Below the pieces are notes generated by a model. The model was not told the origin of the DNA, searched no databases, and was given only the letters and a program-made list of their open reading frames with translations. From Streptomyces cynarae (GTDB taxonomy: Bacteria > Actinomycetota > Actinomycetes > Streptomycetales > Streptomycetaceae), in NCBI RefSeq assembly GCF_025642135.1, contig NZ_CP106793.1:372001-436000 (forward strand): a stretch of 64,000 nucleotides of DNA, in the 5' to 3' direction. Position numbers and translations under genes: made by a program. Below, piece after piece: positions 8,815-16,520 of this stretch (within the stretch, counting starts at the first letter, position 1; each line of letters begins with the position of its first letter).

Positions 8815-9243
8815 CACTAGTACGGAGCCATGTGGCCCGGCAGGCCGGGTCGGCGGGCTTGATCGTCGTTAGAGACTTGCCCGGCCACAGCCCCGATGCA
8901 TCTACGCGCGACGCCGATCCCACCCCGTCCACGACGGGAACGGCCTGTGCAGGCTTGAGTTTCTTGCTTCTCACTCGCGTCCCGCTAGCGCCGCTCGCTG
9001 CCGCGCGCTCCGCCCCGTGGCCCCGATGGGTGCGCCACTGCCTGGGGTCGAATGAACTGGACGATCGAGTCCACCTTAGGATGGCGGAGAACCGTTCGAC
9101 AAGCATCAGCGGATGATCCCGTGTTGCTGCGCCGGCCGGCAGGGTTCGCCCGTGCGAGCAGCACGAAGCCCGCCCTGGGTCTGACGTGGTCGGCATTGCC
9201 CCTGTCCGCGCCTGGGCGACGCACACCCCGATTGGAGCCTGTC
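8815..9243. other. Intergenic, nothing recognised
   Basis: About 430 bp between divergent genes. It should contain the promoter of the 9244 gene. No coding fragment or repeat could be identified. Confidence 0.4.
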
Positions 9244-9570
9244 ATGTCTAGGACTGAGGGACCTGCGGTAAGCCACGGCGACCGCATCAATGCAGCCGGC
9301 ATCGCGGAAGCGGCGACGAGAGCACCATTCACCTACACCGACGGGGCAACACAGGTGTTCACTCACGACGGGCGCACCACCTACGTCCGGAAAGGGAGCC
9401 AATCGTCCAGAGAGGGCGGAGTAGACGATCAAGGGCGGTTTTGGTCTTTCTGGCCGCCCACCTACCGTGCCACCTACGACGTCTCGCGGATCACAGGTGC
9501 CGATGGCGATGTCGCCAGCCGTGAATTGCGGGGGGCGTTCGAGGGACGGTACACCTCCGGGTTCGCCTGA
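9244..9570 (+). CDS. Small protein of unknown function (WPP motif, copy 1)
   Basis: 108 residues from ATG 9244. Not assigned to a named family. It has a pattern shared with the 26185-26514 gene: a TYTDG-x-TQVF strand, HDG-x-TTYV, DDQGRFWSFWPPTYRATYDV, and an end of FEGRYTSG. The many short strands rich in aromatic residues suggest a small beta-barrel or lipocalin-like fold, but that is inference. It has no signal peptide or membrane segment, so it is probably cytosolic. It stands alone, divergent from the quinone reductase operon. Confidence 0.7.
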   Translation: MSRTEGPAVSHGDRINAAGIAEAATRAPFTYTDGATQVFTHDGRTTYVRKGSQSSREGGVDDQGRFWSFWPPTYRATYDVSRITGADGDVASRELRGAFEGRYTSGFA

Positions 9571-10169
9571 TTCCCGGGATGCGGCCCACCCTCGCGCTCT
9601 TCTTGCGAGAGATCTCCGTAGAGGCTGTATCCGTTGTATTCCCAGAATAGGCGCTCCGGTCCCAGAAGCCCGGTCGTTGCAGGACCTGGTCAGGCCTCGG
9701 GTCCACGTCGCGCCCCGCGGGAGACGGCCCATACTGTGTGCCCGAAATGCGCCCACCCTGGTGGACGCCCGCCCGAGCCCGGTACGGGAGCCCTGCTCCC
9801 GACAGGTACGTGGTACGGCGGGCCGACCGCAGGAGAGTCAGCGCCACCAGCACCGGTGCGCGCATCCGACCGGCGAGGCAGAGCGGCCCTCTCGCCCGTG
9901 AGCGCCTCCAGGCGCGTCGGGGGGAGTCGGGGGGCGCTCGACCAGCCGACGGCGCGGCGTCTGCATCGGACATAGACCCCCCGTAGATCGAGCGTTGGTC
10001 GACTGGGAACAGATCTGCACCAGAAGCCGGTGGCGGTCTGTTTCTCCTCGTCGGTGTGGATTTCGCCGTAGGGCAGGCGGGAGCGGCCTCAGGCAGCAGC
10101 GGCTCAAGCAGGCACAGCCGGCTGCGCCGGGAGGCCGCGGAGGAGCGGGCGAGATCGCGACATTAACCG
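9571..10169. other. Intergenic, nothing recognised
   Basis: About 600 bp of GC-rich sequence with several open frames on both strands, none of which looks like a known protein. Confidence 0.4.
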
Positions 10170-10215
10170 GTAAGACGGCGCCGTGGATCGACGTAAGACG
10201 GCGCCGTCGATCGAC
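10170..10215 (+). repeat. Two tandem 23-bp repeats, possible operator
   Basis: GTAAGACGGCGCCGTGGATCGAC is present twice in direct succession (one base differs: CCGTG or CCGTC), followed by the partial third copy GTAAACGAG. Each unit holds the palindromic core GACGGCGCCGTC. The block ends 46 bp before the chosen start of the MFS gene, a fitting place for a repressor site. Confidence 0.6.
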
Positions 10216-10260
10216 GTAAACGAGATGGACGATGACGCAACCATGGAAAGGCACGGCTCA

Positions 10261-11499
10261 ATGCAAGACGTGGCACCAGTGATCAACCCGGCTCGCGGGG
10301 GCAGAACACTCCGGCTGGCCTTCTCATCTGCGGTGGTCTCCCTGGTGGCCTCGTTCGCCGCGTTGGTCACGCCGATTCCCCTGTTCAATACCTATCGGGC
10401 TGAGGATGGGTTCACCAACGCCGATATCGCGCTGGCCGTCGTCGCCAACTCCGTGGGCACTATCGCTGCACTGTTGGTGCTGGGACGACTGTCCAATCAT
10501 CTGGGCCGACGGCTCTCCGCGATCGGCAGCCTCGGCCTGCTCATGCTGGGCTGTCTGCTGCTGCTGAACGTGCACGACATCGGCATTCTGCTGGCCGCTC
10601 GGCTACTGATGGGCGTCGGTACGGGGTTGGCCAGCAGCAGCCTTACCTCCTACATCGTCGACGCCGCGCCCAGCAGGCCGACCTGGTTGGCCTCTGTCGC
10701 GTCCAGCCAAGGACCAATGCTCGGCCTCTCCCTCGGCGCGATCGCCTCTGGCGCCCTGGTCCAGTTCGGCCCTTGGCCACGCCACCTCATCTACCTGGTT
10801 TCCGCCGGTCTCCTCGTCCTGTCGGCCGCACTCATCGTCATCAGCCCGGAGACCGCGAAGCCGACGCCCGGCGCTTGGCGATCACTGGTACCCCGGGTCC
10901 GCGTACCGGCCCGGGTCAGTCATCTGCTTCCCGTCGCGGCCGCGGTGTTCGTGGCCACCTGGACGACCGGGGCTTTCTACCAGGCCTTCATGCCTGCGCT
11001 CGTCGAAGATCAACTCCACACCCGCAGCTCGCTCGTGCTCGGGCTGGTGTTCGCCGCCTATATGGCCCCCAGCGTTCTTGGCGCTCCCCTCGGCGGCCGA
11101 TTCACATCCGCGGCGGCCCAACGCATCGGCATGATCATCTTCCTGGTCGGATGGATCGGCATCATCACAGCGATCGACGTAGGCACACTGGCGTTGTTCA
11201 TCGCCGCAACCATCGTGGCAGGCGCCGGTCAAGGCATCGCCATCAGTGCCGCCACCCGCGGCCTGCTGTACGGCAGCACCCTCGCCGACCGGGCACCGAT
11301 CTTCAGCGCAATCTACCTCCTCTGCTACGTTGGCGCCGCCCTCCTCAGCTTCATCTCCGGGCAACTCTCGAACACCTTCTCGCTACCGCAGATCGCCCTC
11401 GGGTACGGGGCACTCGCCCTCGTTGCCACCGTGATCACTGTCCTCGCTGCACGCAGCCCGCATACAGACCCGACCGGGAACAGCCGGCATGGCGAATGA
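10261..11499 (+). CDS. MFS transporter (drug/sugar efflux type, 12 TM)
   Basis: 412 residues from ATG 10261, chosen because GGAAAGG lies 9 bp upstream; ATGs at 10225 and 10243 are in frame but poorly spaced and closer to the tandem repeats. Twelve hydrophobic segments can be counted. After TM2 comes the MFS motif A-like stretch GRLSNHLGRRLSAIG (about residues 79-93), and TM5 contains GPMLGLSLGAIASGALV. Members export drugs or metabolites by proton antiport at the plasma membrane. No regulator is adjacent. The tandem palindromic repeats upstream suggest repression by a regulator encoded elsewhere. Confidence 0.85.
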   Translation: MQDVAPVINPARGGRTLRLAFSSAVVSLVASFAALVTPIPLFNTYRAEDGFTNADIALAVVANSVGTIAALLVLGRLSNHLGRRLSAIGSLGLLMLGCLLLLNVHDIGILLAARLLMGVGTGLASSSLTSYIVDAAPSRPTWLASVASSQGPMLGLSLGAIASGALVQFGPWPRHLIYLVSAGLLVLSAALIVISPETAKPTPGAWRSLVPRVRVPARVSHLLPVAAAVFVATWTTGAFYQAFMPALVEDQLHTRSSLVLGLVFAAYMAPSVLGAPLGGRFTSAAAQRIGMIIFLVGWIGIITAIDVGTLALFIAATIVAGAGQGIAISAATRGLLYGSTLADRAPIFSAIYLLCYVGAALLSFISGQLSNTFSLPQIALGYGALALVATVITVLAARSPHTDPTGNSRHGE

Positions 11500-11790
11500 T
11501 CATGACGAGCCTCACCGTCAGAGGATTTGCCGACGTGCCGTCCCGTACGCGCACCTTCGAGGTGTCGCCCGGCCAGGTCCGTACTGGGGTGATGTCGGTC
11601 TGCATGGGTCCGCTCCGGCAGCGCCGACACGACTCGACGCCGCCAGAACTCCGGCTCGTCCCAGGTGCGCCCTGCTTCCCACCGTGCATGCTGCAAGCGA
11701 CCTTCGGCGTGAGCCCAGCATGGCGGCTGTGCCCGTTTGATCCGATGGGCACGACCCCCGAGAGAGTTCGTCCCTCCTGAAAGCAGCCAG

Positions 11791-12705
11791 ATGCTCCAGC
11801 CACCGGACGAGTCGCTCCACTGGCAGCCCGGCTTCCCCGTCGACGCACGACGGACGCTGGCCGCTCTGCGCCGCGGCCACCACGATCCCACCCACCGCGT
11901 CACGCCCGACCGGGCCCTCTGGCGCACCGCGCTCACTTCCACGGGGCCGGTCAGCTATCGCATCCGGCAACAGCGGCTCGATGACCTGACCATCGACGCC
12001 TGGGGCCCCGGGGCCCGGGAGCTGGTGGACACCATCCCGACCGAACTCGGCGCTGGGGATCACCCCGAGCTGTTCCGGCCTGACCACCCCTTTCTCCAGC
12101 GCGCGCTGCGCCGGATGCCCGGCCTGCGTGTGCCATGCACCGGACGGCTGTTCGAAGCGCTGGTCCCGGCGATCATCGAGCAGCGCGTCGTCGGTCTGGA
12201 CGCCCACGCCGCCTTCGCTCGCCTCGTGCGGGCGCACGGCACCGAACCGCCCGGCCCCGCCCCGCAGGGCATGCGCGTGCCACCGACCCCAAAGGCGTGG
12301 TCGTCGGTCCCCAGTTGGGGGTGGCGTCAGGCCGGCGTCGACCTGCACCGCTCCCGCACCGTGATCCAGGCCGCCCACCATGCCGCTCGCATCGACCAGT
12401 CCGCGGGCGACCCCGGGCGTGCCTACGCGCTCCTGGCCAAGCTGACGGGTATCGGGCCTTGGACCGCCGCCCAGGTCGGCCACCGCGCACTCGGCGACGC
12501 CGACGCTCTCCCCCTCGGGGACTACCACCTCGGCCGGATGACGGGTGCCGCCCTGCTCGGCCGTCGCTTGGACGACAGCGAGATCGAGGCGTTCTACGAG
12601 CCCTTCCGCCCGCACCGCTACCGGGTCCTCCGCCTGATCGAACTCACTCCCCGCTCGGCCCCCCGCCGCGCGCCCCGGGCACCGCGTGCAGGACGCCTGC
12701 ACTGA
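11791..12705 (+). CDS. DNA-3-methyladenine glycosylase 2 (AlkA-like, HhH-GPD)
   Basis: 304 residues from ATG 11791 (an in-frame ATG at 11737 has no ribosome-binding site). The N-terminal AlkA-type barrel spans about 1-110 (LRRGHHDPTHRV). The helix-hairpin-helix is KLTGIGPWTAAQV (about 231-243), followed by the Gly/Pro loop and catalytic Asp in ADALPLGDYHL (about 250-260). It excises alkylated bases to start base-excision repair and fits the surrounding electrophile-defence genes. No alkA partner such as Ada or Ogt is adjacent, although an Ogt-like remnant lies at 22.4 kb. Confidence 0.85.
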   Translation: MLQPPDESLHWQPGFPVDARRTLAALRRGHHDPTHRVTPDRALWRTALTSTGPVSYRIRQQRLDDLTIDAWGPGARELVDTIPTELGAGDHPELFRPDHPFLQRALRRMPGLRVPCTGRLFEALVPAIIEQRVVGLDAHAAFARLVRAHGTEPPGPAPQGMRVPPTPKAWSSVPSWGWRQAGVDLHRSRTVIQAAHHAARIDQSAGDPGRAYALLAKLTGIGPWTAAQVGHRALGDADALPLGDYHLGRMTGAALLGRRLDDSEIEAFYEPFRPHRYRVLRLIELTPRSAPRRAPRAPRAGRLH

Positions 12706-12744
12706 ACCGTCCGTCAGGCCCGAAGAGATCCCGGCTCCGGTAGC

Positions 12745-13077
12745 TCACCAGCTGATACCCGACGCGGCCGGGAAGTGGTCGCTGCCGTTTGCCGGGAGGA
12801 CCCAGGAGCGGTGCGGCTCCACGCCGCGGAGGAGGATCTGGTCGATGCGGACCACCGGGAAAGACGCCGGGTAGGTCACCGAAGCAGGCGCCGGGGGCGG
12901 CCTGGGCCGAGTGAAGTCGCGAGGTGAGGGGGCGAGCTCGCCGTCGTCCGTGGTGCCGTTCAGGTCGCCGAGGACGACCACGCGGCTGCTCGCGTCGGCG
13001 GCGACGGCCTTGCCGACGTGTTCAGCGGCTTCGCTGCGTTCGGCCTGCGGGCGGCGAAGGCGGGCGGCGACGTTCAC
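12745..13077 (-). pseudogene. Endonuclease/exonuclease/phosphatase family, C-terminal fragment
   Basis: The fragment keeps the family's late motifs: VVVLGDLNGT (metal-binding Asp-Asn), VVRIDQILLRG, and the terminal GSDHFP catalytic His. The first half of the domain, about 140 residues including the catalytic Glu, is missing. Upstream the sequence passes straight into an IS5 transposase tail in another frame. The product cannot be an active nuclease. Confidence 0.65.
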
Positions 13078-13089
13078 ACGGCCGGCTCG

Positions 13090-13324
13090 AGAAAGTGCGC
13101 CAGGCCGAAGGGTGCGCGGTGAGCCCGAGCGCCATGTTCGCGGTGGCCGCCCAGTAGCCTCGGGACACTGCGTTCTCGGGTCGGTGGTGATACTCGCCCG
13201 ACCAGATGCCGGTCCGGTTCAACGTGCCGTTGACCTGTTCGACCACCCAGCGCTTCGGCCGCGGCGCGAACCCTTTCCCCTCGTCCTCAAGGTTGCGCCT
13301 GACGACGACTTCGATCCCCAACAA
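13090..13324 (-). pseudogene. IS5-family transposase, C-terminal remnant
   Basis: LGIEVVVRRN, PRPKRWVVEQVNGTLNR and HRPENAVSRGYWAATANM match the end of IS5-type transposases, including the KRWVVE-x-x-NGTL catalytic-Glu region. The N-terminal two thirds and both ends of the element are absent. It is joined to the nuclease fragment, probably by deletion. Confidence 0.65.
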
Positions 13325-13500
13325 TGTGCCGTGGATGACCTGGCAGCCTGCAGCGGCACTTCGGCGTCACGCTCGCCTTCATGAACTGCCACCGCAGCGC
13401 CGCGTTCCGCACCGGGGCCGAACAGGACACGGCCTACCGGGAGTTCTCCTCCGTGCGCGCGCGACTGCTCGTCCAGATCCCTGAGTTGGCAACTGCTGAC
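13325..13500 (+). other. Possible coding fragment, unknown
   Basis: One plus-strand frame reads LQRHFGVTLAFMNCHRSAAF and RTGAEQDTAYREFSSVRARL with normal codon use, but it has no start and could not be assigned. It is probably another piece of the surrounding graveyard. Confidence 0.3.
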
Positions 13501-13650
13501 TCACGCGAACAATGCCCGCAGGTCCGGCGGCGCATACTGGGGCGGCGGTTCCCTTCGGGGGAATACCAGGTGATCGTCGTCGTAGACGCGCACGGACCCC
13601 TTCGGTGAGAGGTCGAGGTTCGCAGAGCCGTCCTCGCAGACCGTCGCAAC
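13501..13650 (-). pseudogene. Pyridoxamine 5'-phosphate oxidase-like fragment
   Basis: AFVATVCEDGSANLDLSPKG followed by SVRVYDDDHLVF matches the FMN-binding N-terminal part of PNPOx-like flavoproteins (NLSPKGS-x-RV-x-DD). Two residues are duplicated in the SANLDLSPKG stretch, the rest of the domain is missing, and the reading frame is fused upstream to recombinase sequence. Confidence 0.55.
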
Positions 13651-14090
13651 GAACGCCTCGCGTTTGGCCTGTTCGTCGAGCGCGCGGTAGATACTGGCGA
13701 CAGAGGGTTCTGTCCCCTGCGCTTGCCGGTGGGGATGATCGGGTCGGGCTGGATCTGCTCGACGGACTCGCCCCACCCGGCGCGGCAGGAGCGTCTACAG
13801 CATGTCCTCGGTGATGACGGCCAGCCGCCGTGCTTGCCCTTGCGGGCGGCGGCGTCGAGCCCCTGTCAGGGCCGACTCGCGGATGTTATTCCGCTCGGTC
13901 TCCGCCGGCATCGAGAAGCGTGCGAACAGCAGCTTGCCGTGCCCGCTGGGGTCGTACATTCCCGCGAGGGGCCGGCGAGCATCTCCAGCACCAGGCCGTG
14001 GGCGAACAGTAGTTGGCGGCGGGCGCGGTGAGTTCGGGGGCTTCGCGGCCGAGCCGCTTCATCTCGTGCACCGTGAGGATGACCCGCCAG
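13650..14090 (-). pseudogene. Serine recombinase (resolvase/invertase type), frameshifted remnant
   Basis: Spread over several minus-strand frames are VHEMKRLGREAPELTA, the region of HGLVLEMLAGP, and TEPSVASIYRALDEQAKREA, all in the order seen in Tn3-type resolvases. The N-terminal part with the catalytic Ser is gone and at least three frameshifts are present. The 3' end is joined in frame to the PNPOx fragment. It lies against the end of the quinone reductase at 14113. Confidence 0.65.
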
Positions 14091-14112
14091 TCGGACTGTG
14101 GCCATCCACTCC

Positions 14113-15030
14113 CTAGGGGCGTACCCGGATGATTGTCTTCCCGCGGCGTCGCGTGGTCGGGTTGAGGGCACCGATGGCATCATCGAAGCTCGCGACGTCA
14201 CCGATGTTTGTCCGCAGCCGTCCGTCCCGCACCCGTTGCACCATCTCACCCAGTTCGGTGCGATCGGCCTCGACAACGAAGTCCACCGCCAAGCCGTCCA
14301 TGGGCCGCGCCTCGACTGGGCCGACGACGGACACCAGCGTTCCGCCGGCCTTGATCAGGGCAGCGGACCGCCTCTGAACGTCGCCACCGATGACATCGAA
14401 GACCAGATCGACGCCCCCGACGTCCTTCAGCGCGTCGTTCTCAAGGTCGACGAACTCATGCGCGCCGAAGTCGAGTGCCTTCTCACGGTCGGCGGCGCGT
14501 CCGGTGCCGATGACGTAAGCGCCGGCCTCACGTGCGAGCTGGGTCACCATCGTCCCGACTGCCCCGGCCGCGCCGTGGGCGAGGACGGTCTGGCCAGCCT
14601 GAAGACGGCCGTGCTGGAACAGCCCCTGCCACGCGGTCAGACCTGAGATCGGCAGGGACGCGCCTACCGTGAAGTCGACGTCGCCGGGCAGCGGTGCGAG
14701 GTTGCGTGCTTCGATCGCCACGTACTCCGCAAGGGTGCCGTCGCGGTGCCAGTCGGCGAGGCCGAACACCCGCTGCCCGACCGACAGCCCCGTCGTGCCG
14801 TAGCCGAGGGCCGTGACCACTCCGGCCAGCTCGTGGCCGGGGATCGACGGTGTCTTGTCACGGCCGGCGCGATCGGTCCAGGTCGATGGCCACTCCATCT
14901 CGGTCGGGACGAAGCCCGATGCATGAACCTGAACGATGACGTCATTGATCGCTGCGGACGGCTCAGGTCGCTCCGTGAGCGTCATCCCCGCCGTTCCCGC
15001 TGCCTGGTCGGTTACCACAATGGCTTTCAT
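14113..15030 (-). CDS. NADPH:quinone reductase, MDR family (paralog C)
   Basis: 305 residues from ATG 15030 after GAGGAAGGGG. It aligns along its whole length with paralogs A and B: PGHELAGV near 68, HGAAGAVGTMVTQLA near 156, no zinc ligands, end GKTIIRVRP. The predicted role is cytosolic NADPH-dependent reduction of quinones or other electrophiles. A 17-bp site 24 bp upstream (15054-15070) occurs again, inverted, before mmcQ, suggesting shared control with that gene and perhaps the nitroreductase. Confidence 0.9.
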   Translation of the reverse strand: MKAIVVTDQAAGTAGMTLTERPEPSAAINDVIVQVHASGFVPTEMEWPSTWTDRAGRDKTPSIPGHELAGVVTALGYGTTGLSVGQRVFGLADWHRDGTLAEYVAIEARNLAPLPGDVDFTVGASLPISGLTAWQGLFQHGRLQAGQTVLAHGAAGAVGTMVTQLAREAGAYVIGTGRAADREKALDFGAHEFVDLENDALKDVGGVDLVFDVIGGDVQRRSAALIKAGGTLVSVVGPVEARPMDGLAVDFVVEADRTELGEMVQRVRDGRLRTNIGDVASFDDAIGALNPTTRRRGKTIIRVRP

Positions 15031-15053
15031 TAAGATCGTCCCCTTCCTCGTAT

Positions 15054-15070
15054 GAGCTCGTAACACGATC
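15054..15070. promoter_or_regulatory. Operator-like site GAGCTCGTAACACGATC (copy 1)
   Basis: A 17-bp sequence 24 bp before the start of MDR paralog C, perfectly repeated in inverse orientation at 15764-15780 before the next minus-strand gene. Its core TCGT-aac-ACGA is palindromic, so either orientation could bind the same dimeric repressor. Confidence 0.6.
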
Positions 15071-15264
15071 ACGAGCGGTACTTCTCCAGCCGGCTCCAGG
15101 AGATGAGGCTGCAGGCCAATGGGCCGCGTGCATCGTGAATTAGCAGGTCATCGGTCTGGCGTGCGTGGCGGTTCGGGTACTTGCGCCGGTCGGGGGCCGA
15201 TCGCCAGTGCCGTGCCGCGCGCTTCTGCCCTGGAGCTTCTCGCCGCTGACGGGTATGACGAAGG

Positions 15265-15666
15265 TCAGGCGCGGCGGCCGTAGGTGCGCGGATCCAGAGG
15301 CTGCTCGGACTTGGGAAGCCCGCCGACCACGAGACGGTAGGAGTCGGTCACGAGCTCCTTCACCAGCTTCTCGTCGATGGTGCCCCCGCCTTCCGCCGTG
15401 ATCCAGTGCTTCTTGTTCATGTGATAACCGGGGGTAATGTCTGCGTACTGCTCACGCAGCGCTGCGGCGTCGTCCGGATCAGCTTTCAGGATCACGACGG
15501 GGCGCCCCGGCATGTCGGTCATGAGCATGAAGACCTTGCCGCGCACCTTGTAGACCTTCCAGTCGGGGCTGAAACGATGCTCCAGGTCGACGCCGGGCAG
15601 TCCCACAGTGCAGTCGCCCGCGATCTTCTGCAGTTCCTGTCCGTCCAAGGTGATCAACTCCTCCAT
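15265..15666 (-). CDS. MmcQ/YjbR family protein
   Basis: 133 residues from ATG 15666; a TTG at 15702 with GGGAGA upstream is an alternative start giving 145. It has the MmcQ/YjbR pattern: LPGVDLEHRFSPDWKVYKV, GKVFMLMTDM, then MNKKHWITAEGGG and ELVTDSYRLVVGGLPKS. These small proteins have a CyaY-like fold; the biochemical role is unknown and DNA binding was proposed for relatives. It lies between the quinone reductase and the nitroreductase on the same strand, with the repeated 17-bp site upstream. Confidence 0.8.
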   Translation of the reverse strand: MEELITLDGQELQKIAGDCTVGLPGVDLEHRFSPDWKVYKVRGKVFMLMTDMPGRPVVILKADPDDAAALREQYADITPGYHMNKKHWITAEGGGTIDEKLVKELVTDSYRLVVGGLPKSEQPLDPRTYGRRA

Positions 15667-15763
15667 CGATCCGAGTGCCCTGACCGCCCGGCCAAGGCCC
15701 AAGGTGGCGTCTCCCGCATGGCCGCCACGAACGGTGGTGCCCGCACGCCGGCAACCTCAACGA

Positions 15764-15780
15764 GATCGTGTTACGAGCTC
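15764..15780. promoter_or_regulatory. Operator-like site GATCGTGTTACGAGCTC (copy 2, inverted)
   Basis: The perfect inverse of 15054-15070, about 98 bp upstream of the mmcQ ATG and just past the nitroreductase stop. The sequence on either side also matches partly. The pair either marks two co-regulated promoters or bounds an inserted segment carrying mmcQ. Confidence 0.6.
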
Positions 15781-15813
15781 CATGTGTTGTCGGTTCCGGT
15801 CCCGGGTGGGTGT

Positions 15814-16461
15814 TTAGATGAAGGTGAACAGCTGGTCGGCGTCGAATCGCGAGATCGGCGTGGTGTACACCCTCTCCGGGTCGGGGTAGCCGAGGGCCAG
15901 CAGCACCGTCGTGCTGTGTCCGGTCTCGCGGATCTTGAACGCCTTGTCGACACTGGTCGGGTCGAACCCCTCCAGCGGCGTGGCCTCGACGCCGAGCTCA
16001 GCGGCCGCCATCATGGTCAGGCCCACCGCCATGTAGGTTTGCTTCTCCATCCAGTGGTTCAGGTCCTTGTAGCTGTAATTGCGCAGGCTGAGGAAGTCTC
16101 GGGTCATTGATTCCCACAGCTCCTGCTTTGACGGGTCAGGGAACCGGCCATCGGCCCTCTCCTTTGCGAACACCGCCTCGAGGTGGCTGTCAGGCACATC
16201 TGCCCGGGTGGTGAGGATGATGGTGTGCGACGCGTTCAGGATCTTCTCGGCGTTGTCCTTGAATCGTTCGCCCAGGTTGTTGGCGAGCCGCTCTTTGCCT
16301 TCGGGTGTGGCGAGGACGTAGAAGTGGTTGGGCTGTACGTTCACCGATGACGGCGTGGAGCGCAGGAACCTCAGCAACTGCTGAAGGGTTTCCTGCGGAA
16401 TGGTCTTGCCGGGGTCGAAGTACCTGGTGAGGTGCTTGTTCATGAGCTTGTCGAGGTTCAT
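15814..16461 (-). CDS. Oxygen-insensitive NAD(P)H nitroreductase (NfsB-like)
   Basis: 215 residues, the usual NfsB length. The FMN-binding N-terminal segment RYFDPGKTI (13-21) is followed by SSVNVQPNHFYVL (38-50); YMAVGLTMMAAAELGVEATP and a C-terminal LLALGYPDPE stretch are typical of the family. These cytosolic flavoproteins reduce nitroaromatics, quinones or dihydropteridine by two electrons. The ATG at 16461 lacks a strong Shine-Dalgarno. It is co-directional with the PEP-mutase-like gene 59 bp upstream. Confidence 0.88.
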   Translation of the reverse strand: MNLDKLMNKHLTRYFDPGKTIPQETLQQLLRFLRSTPSSVNVQPNHFYVLATPEGKERLANNLGERFKDNAEKILNASHTIILTTRADVPDSHLEAVFAKERADGRFPDPSKQELWESMTRDFLSLRNYSYKDLNHWMEKQTYMAVGLTMMAAAELGVEATPLEGFDPTSVDKAFKIRETGHSTTVLLALGYPDPERVYTTPISRFDADQLFTFI

Positions 16462-16520
16462 GTCAATCTGCCATCTTCTTGCGATGAGTGGGTGAGGAGC
16501 GGTGTTTCGCAGGGTTTGAG

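Noticed and set aside
11518..12702. Minus-strand open frame of 394 codons opposite the AlkA-like gene
   Set aside because: It is an antisense shadow in GC-rich DNA; the plus strand carries clear HhH-GPD motifs and the minus product is low-complexity without family signatures.
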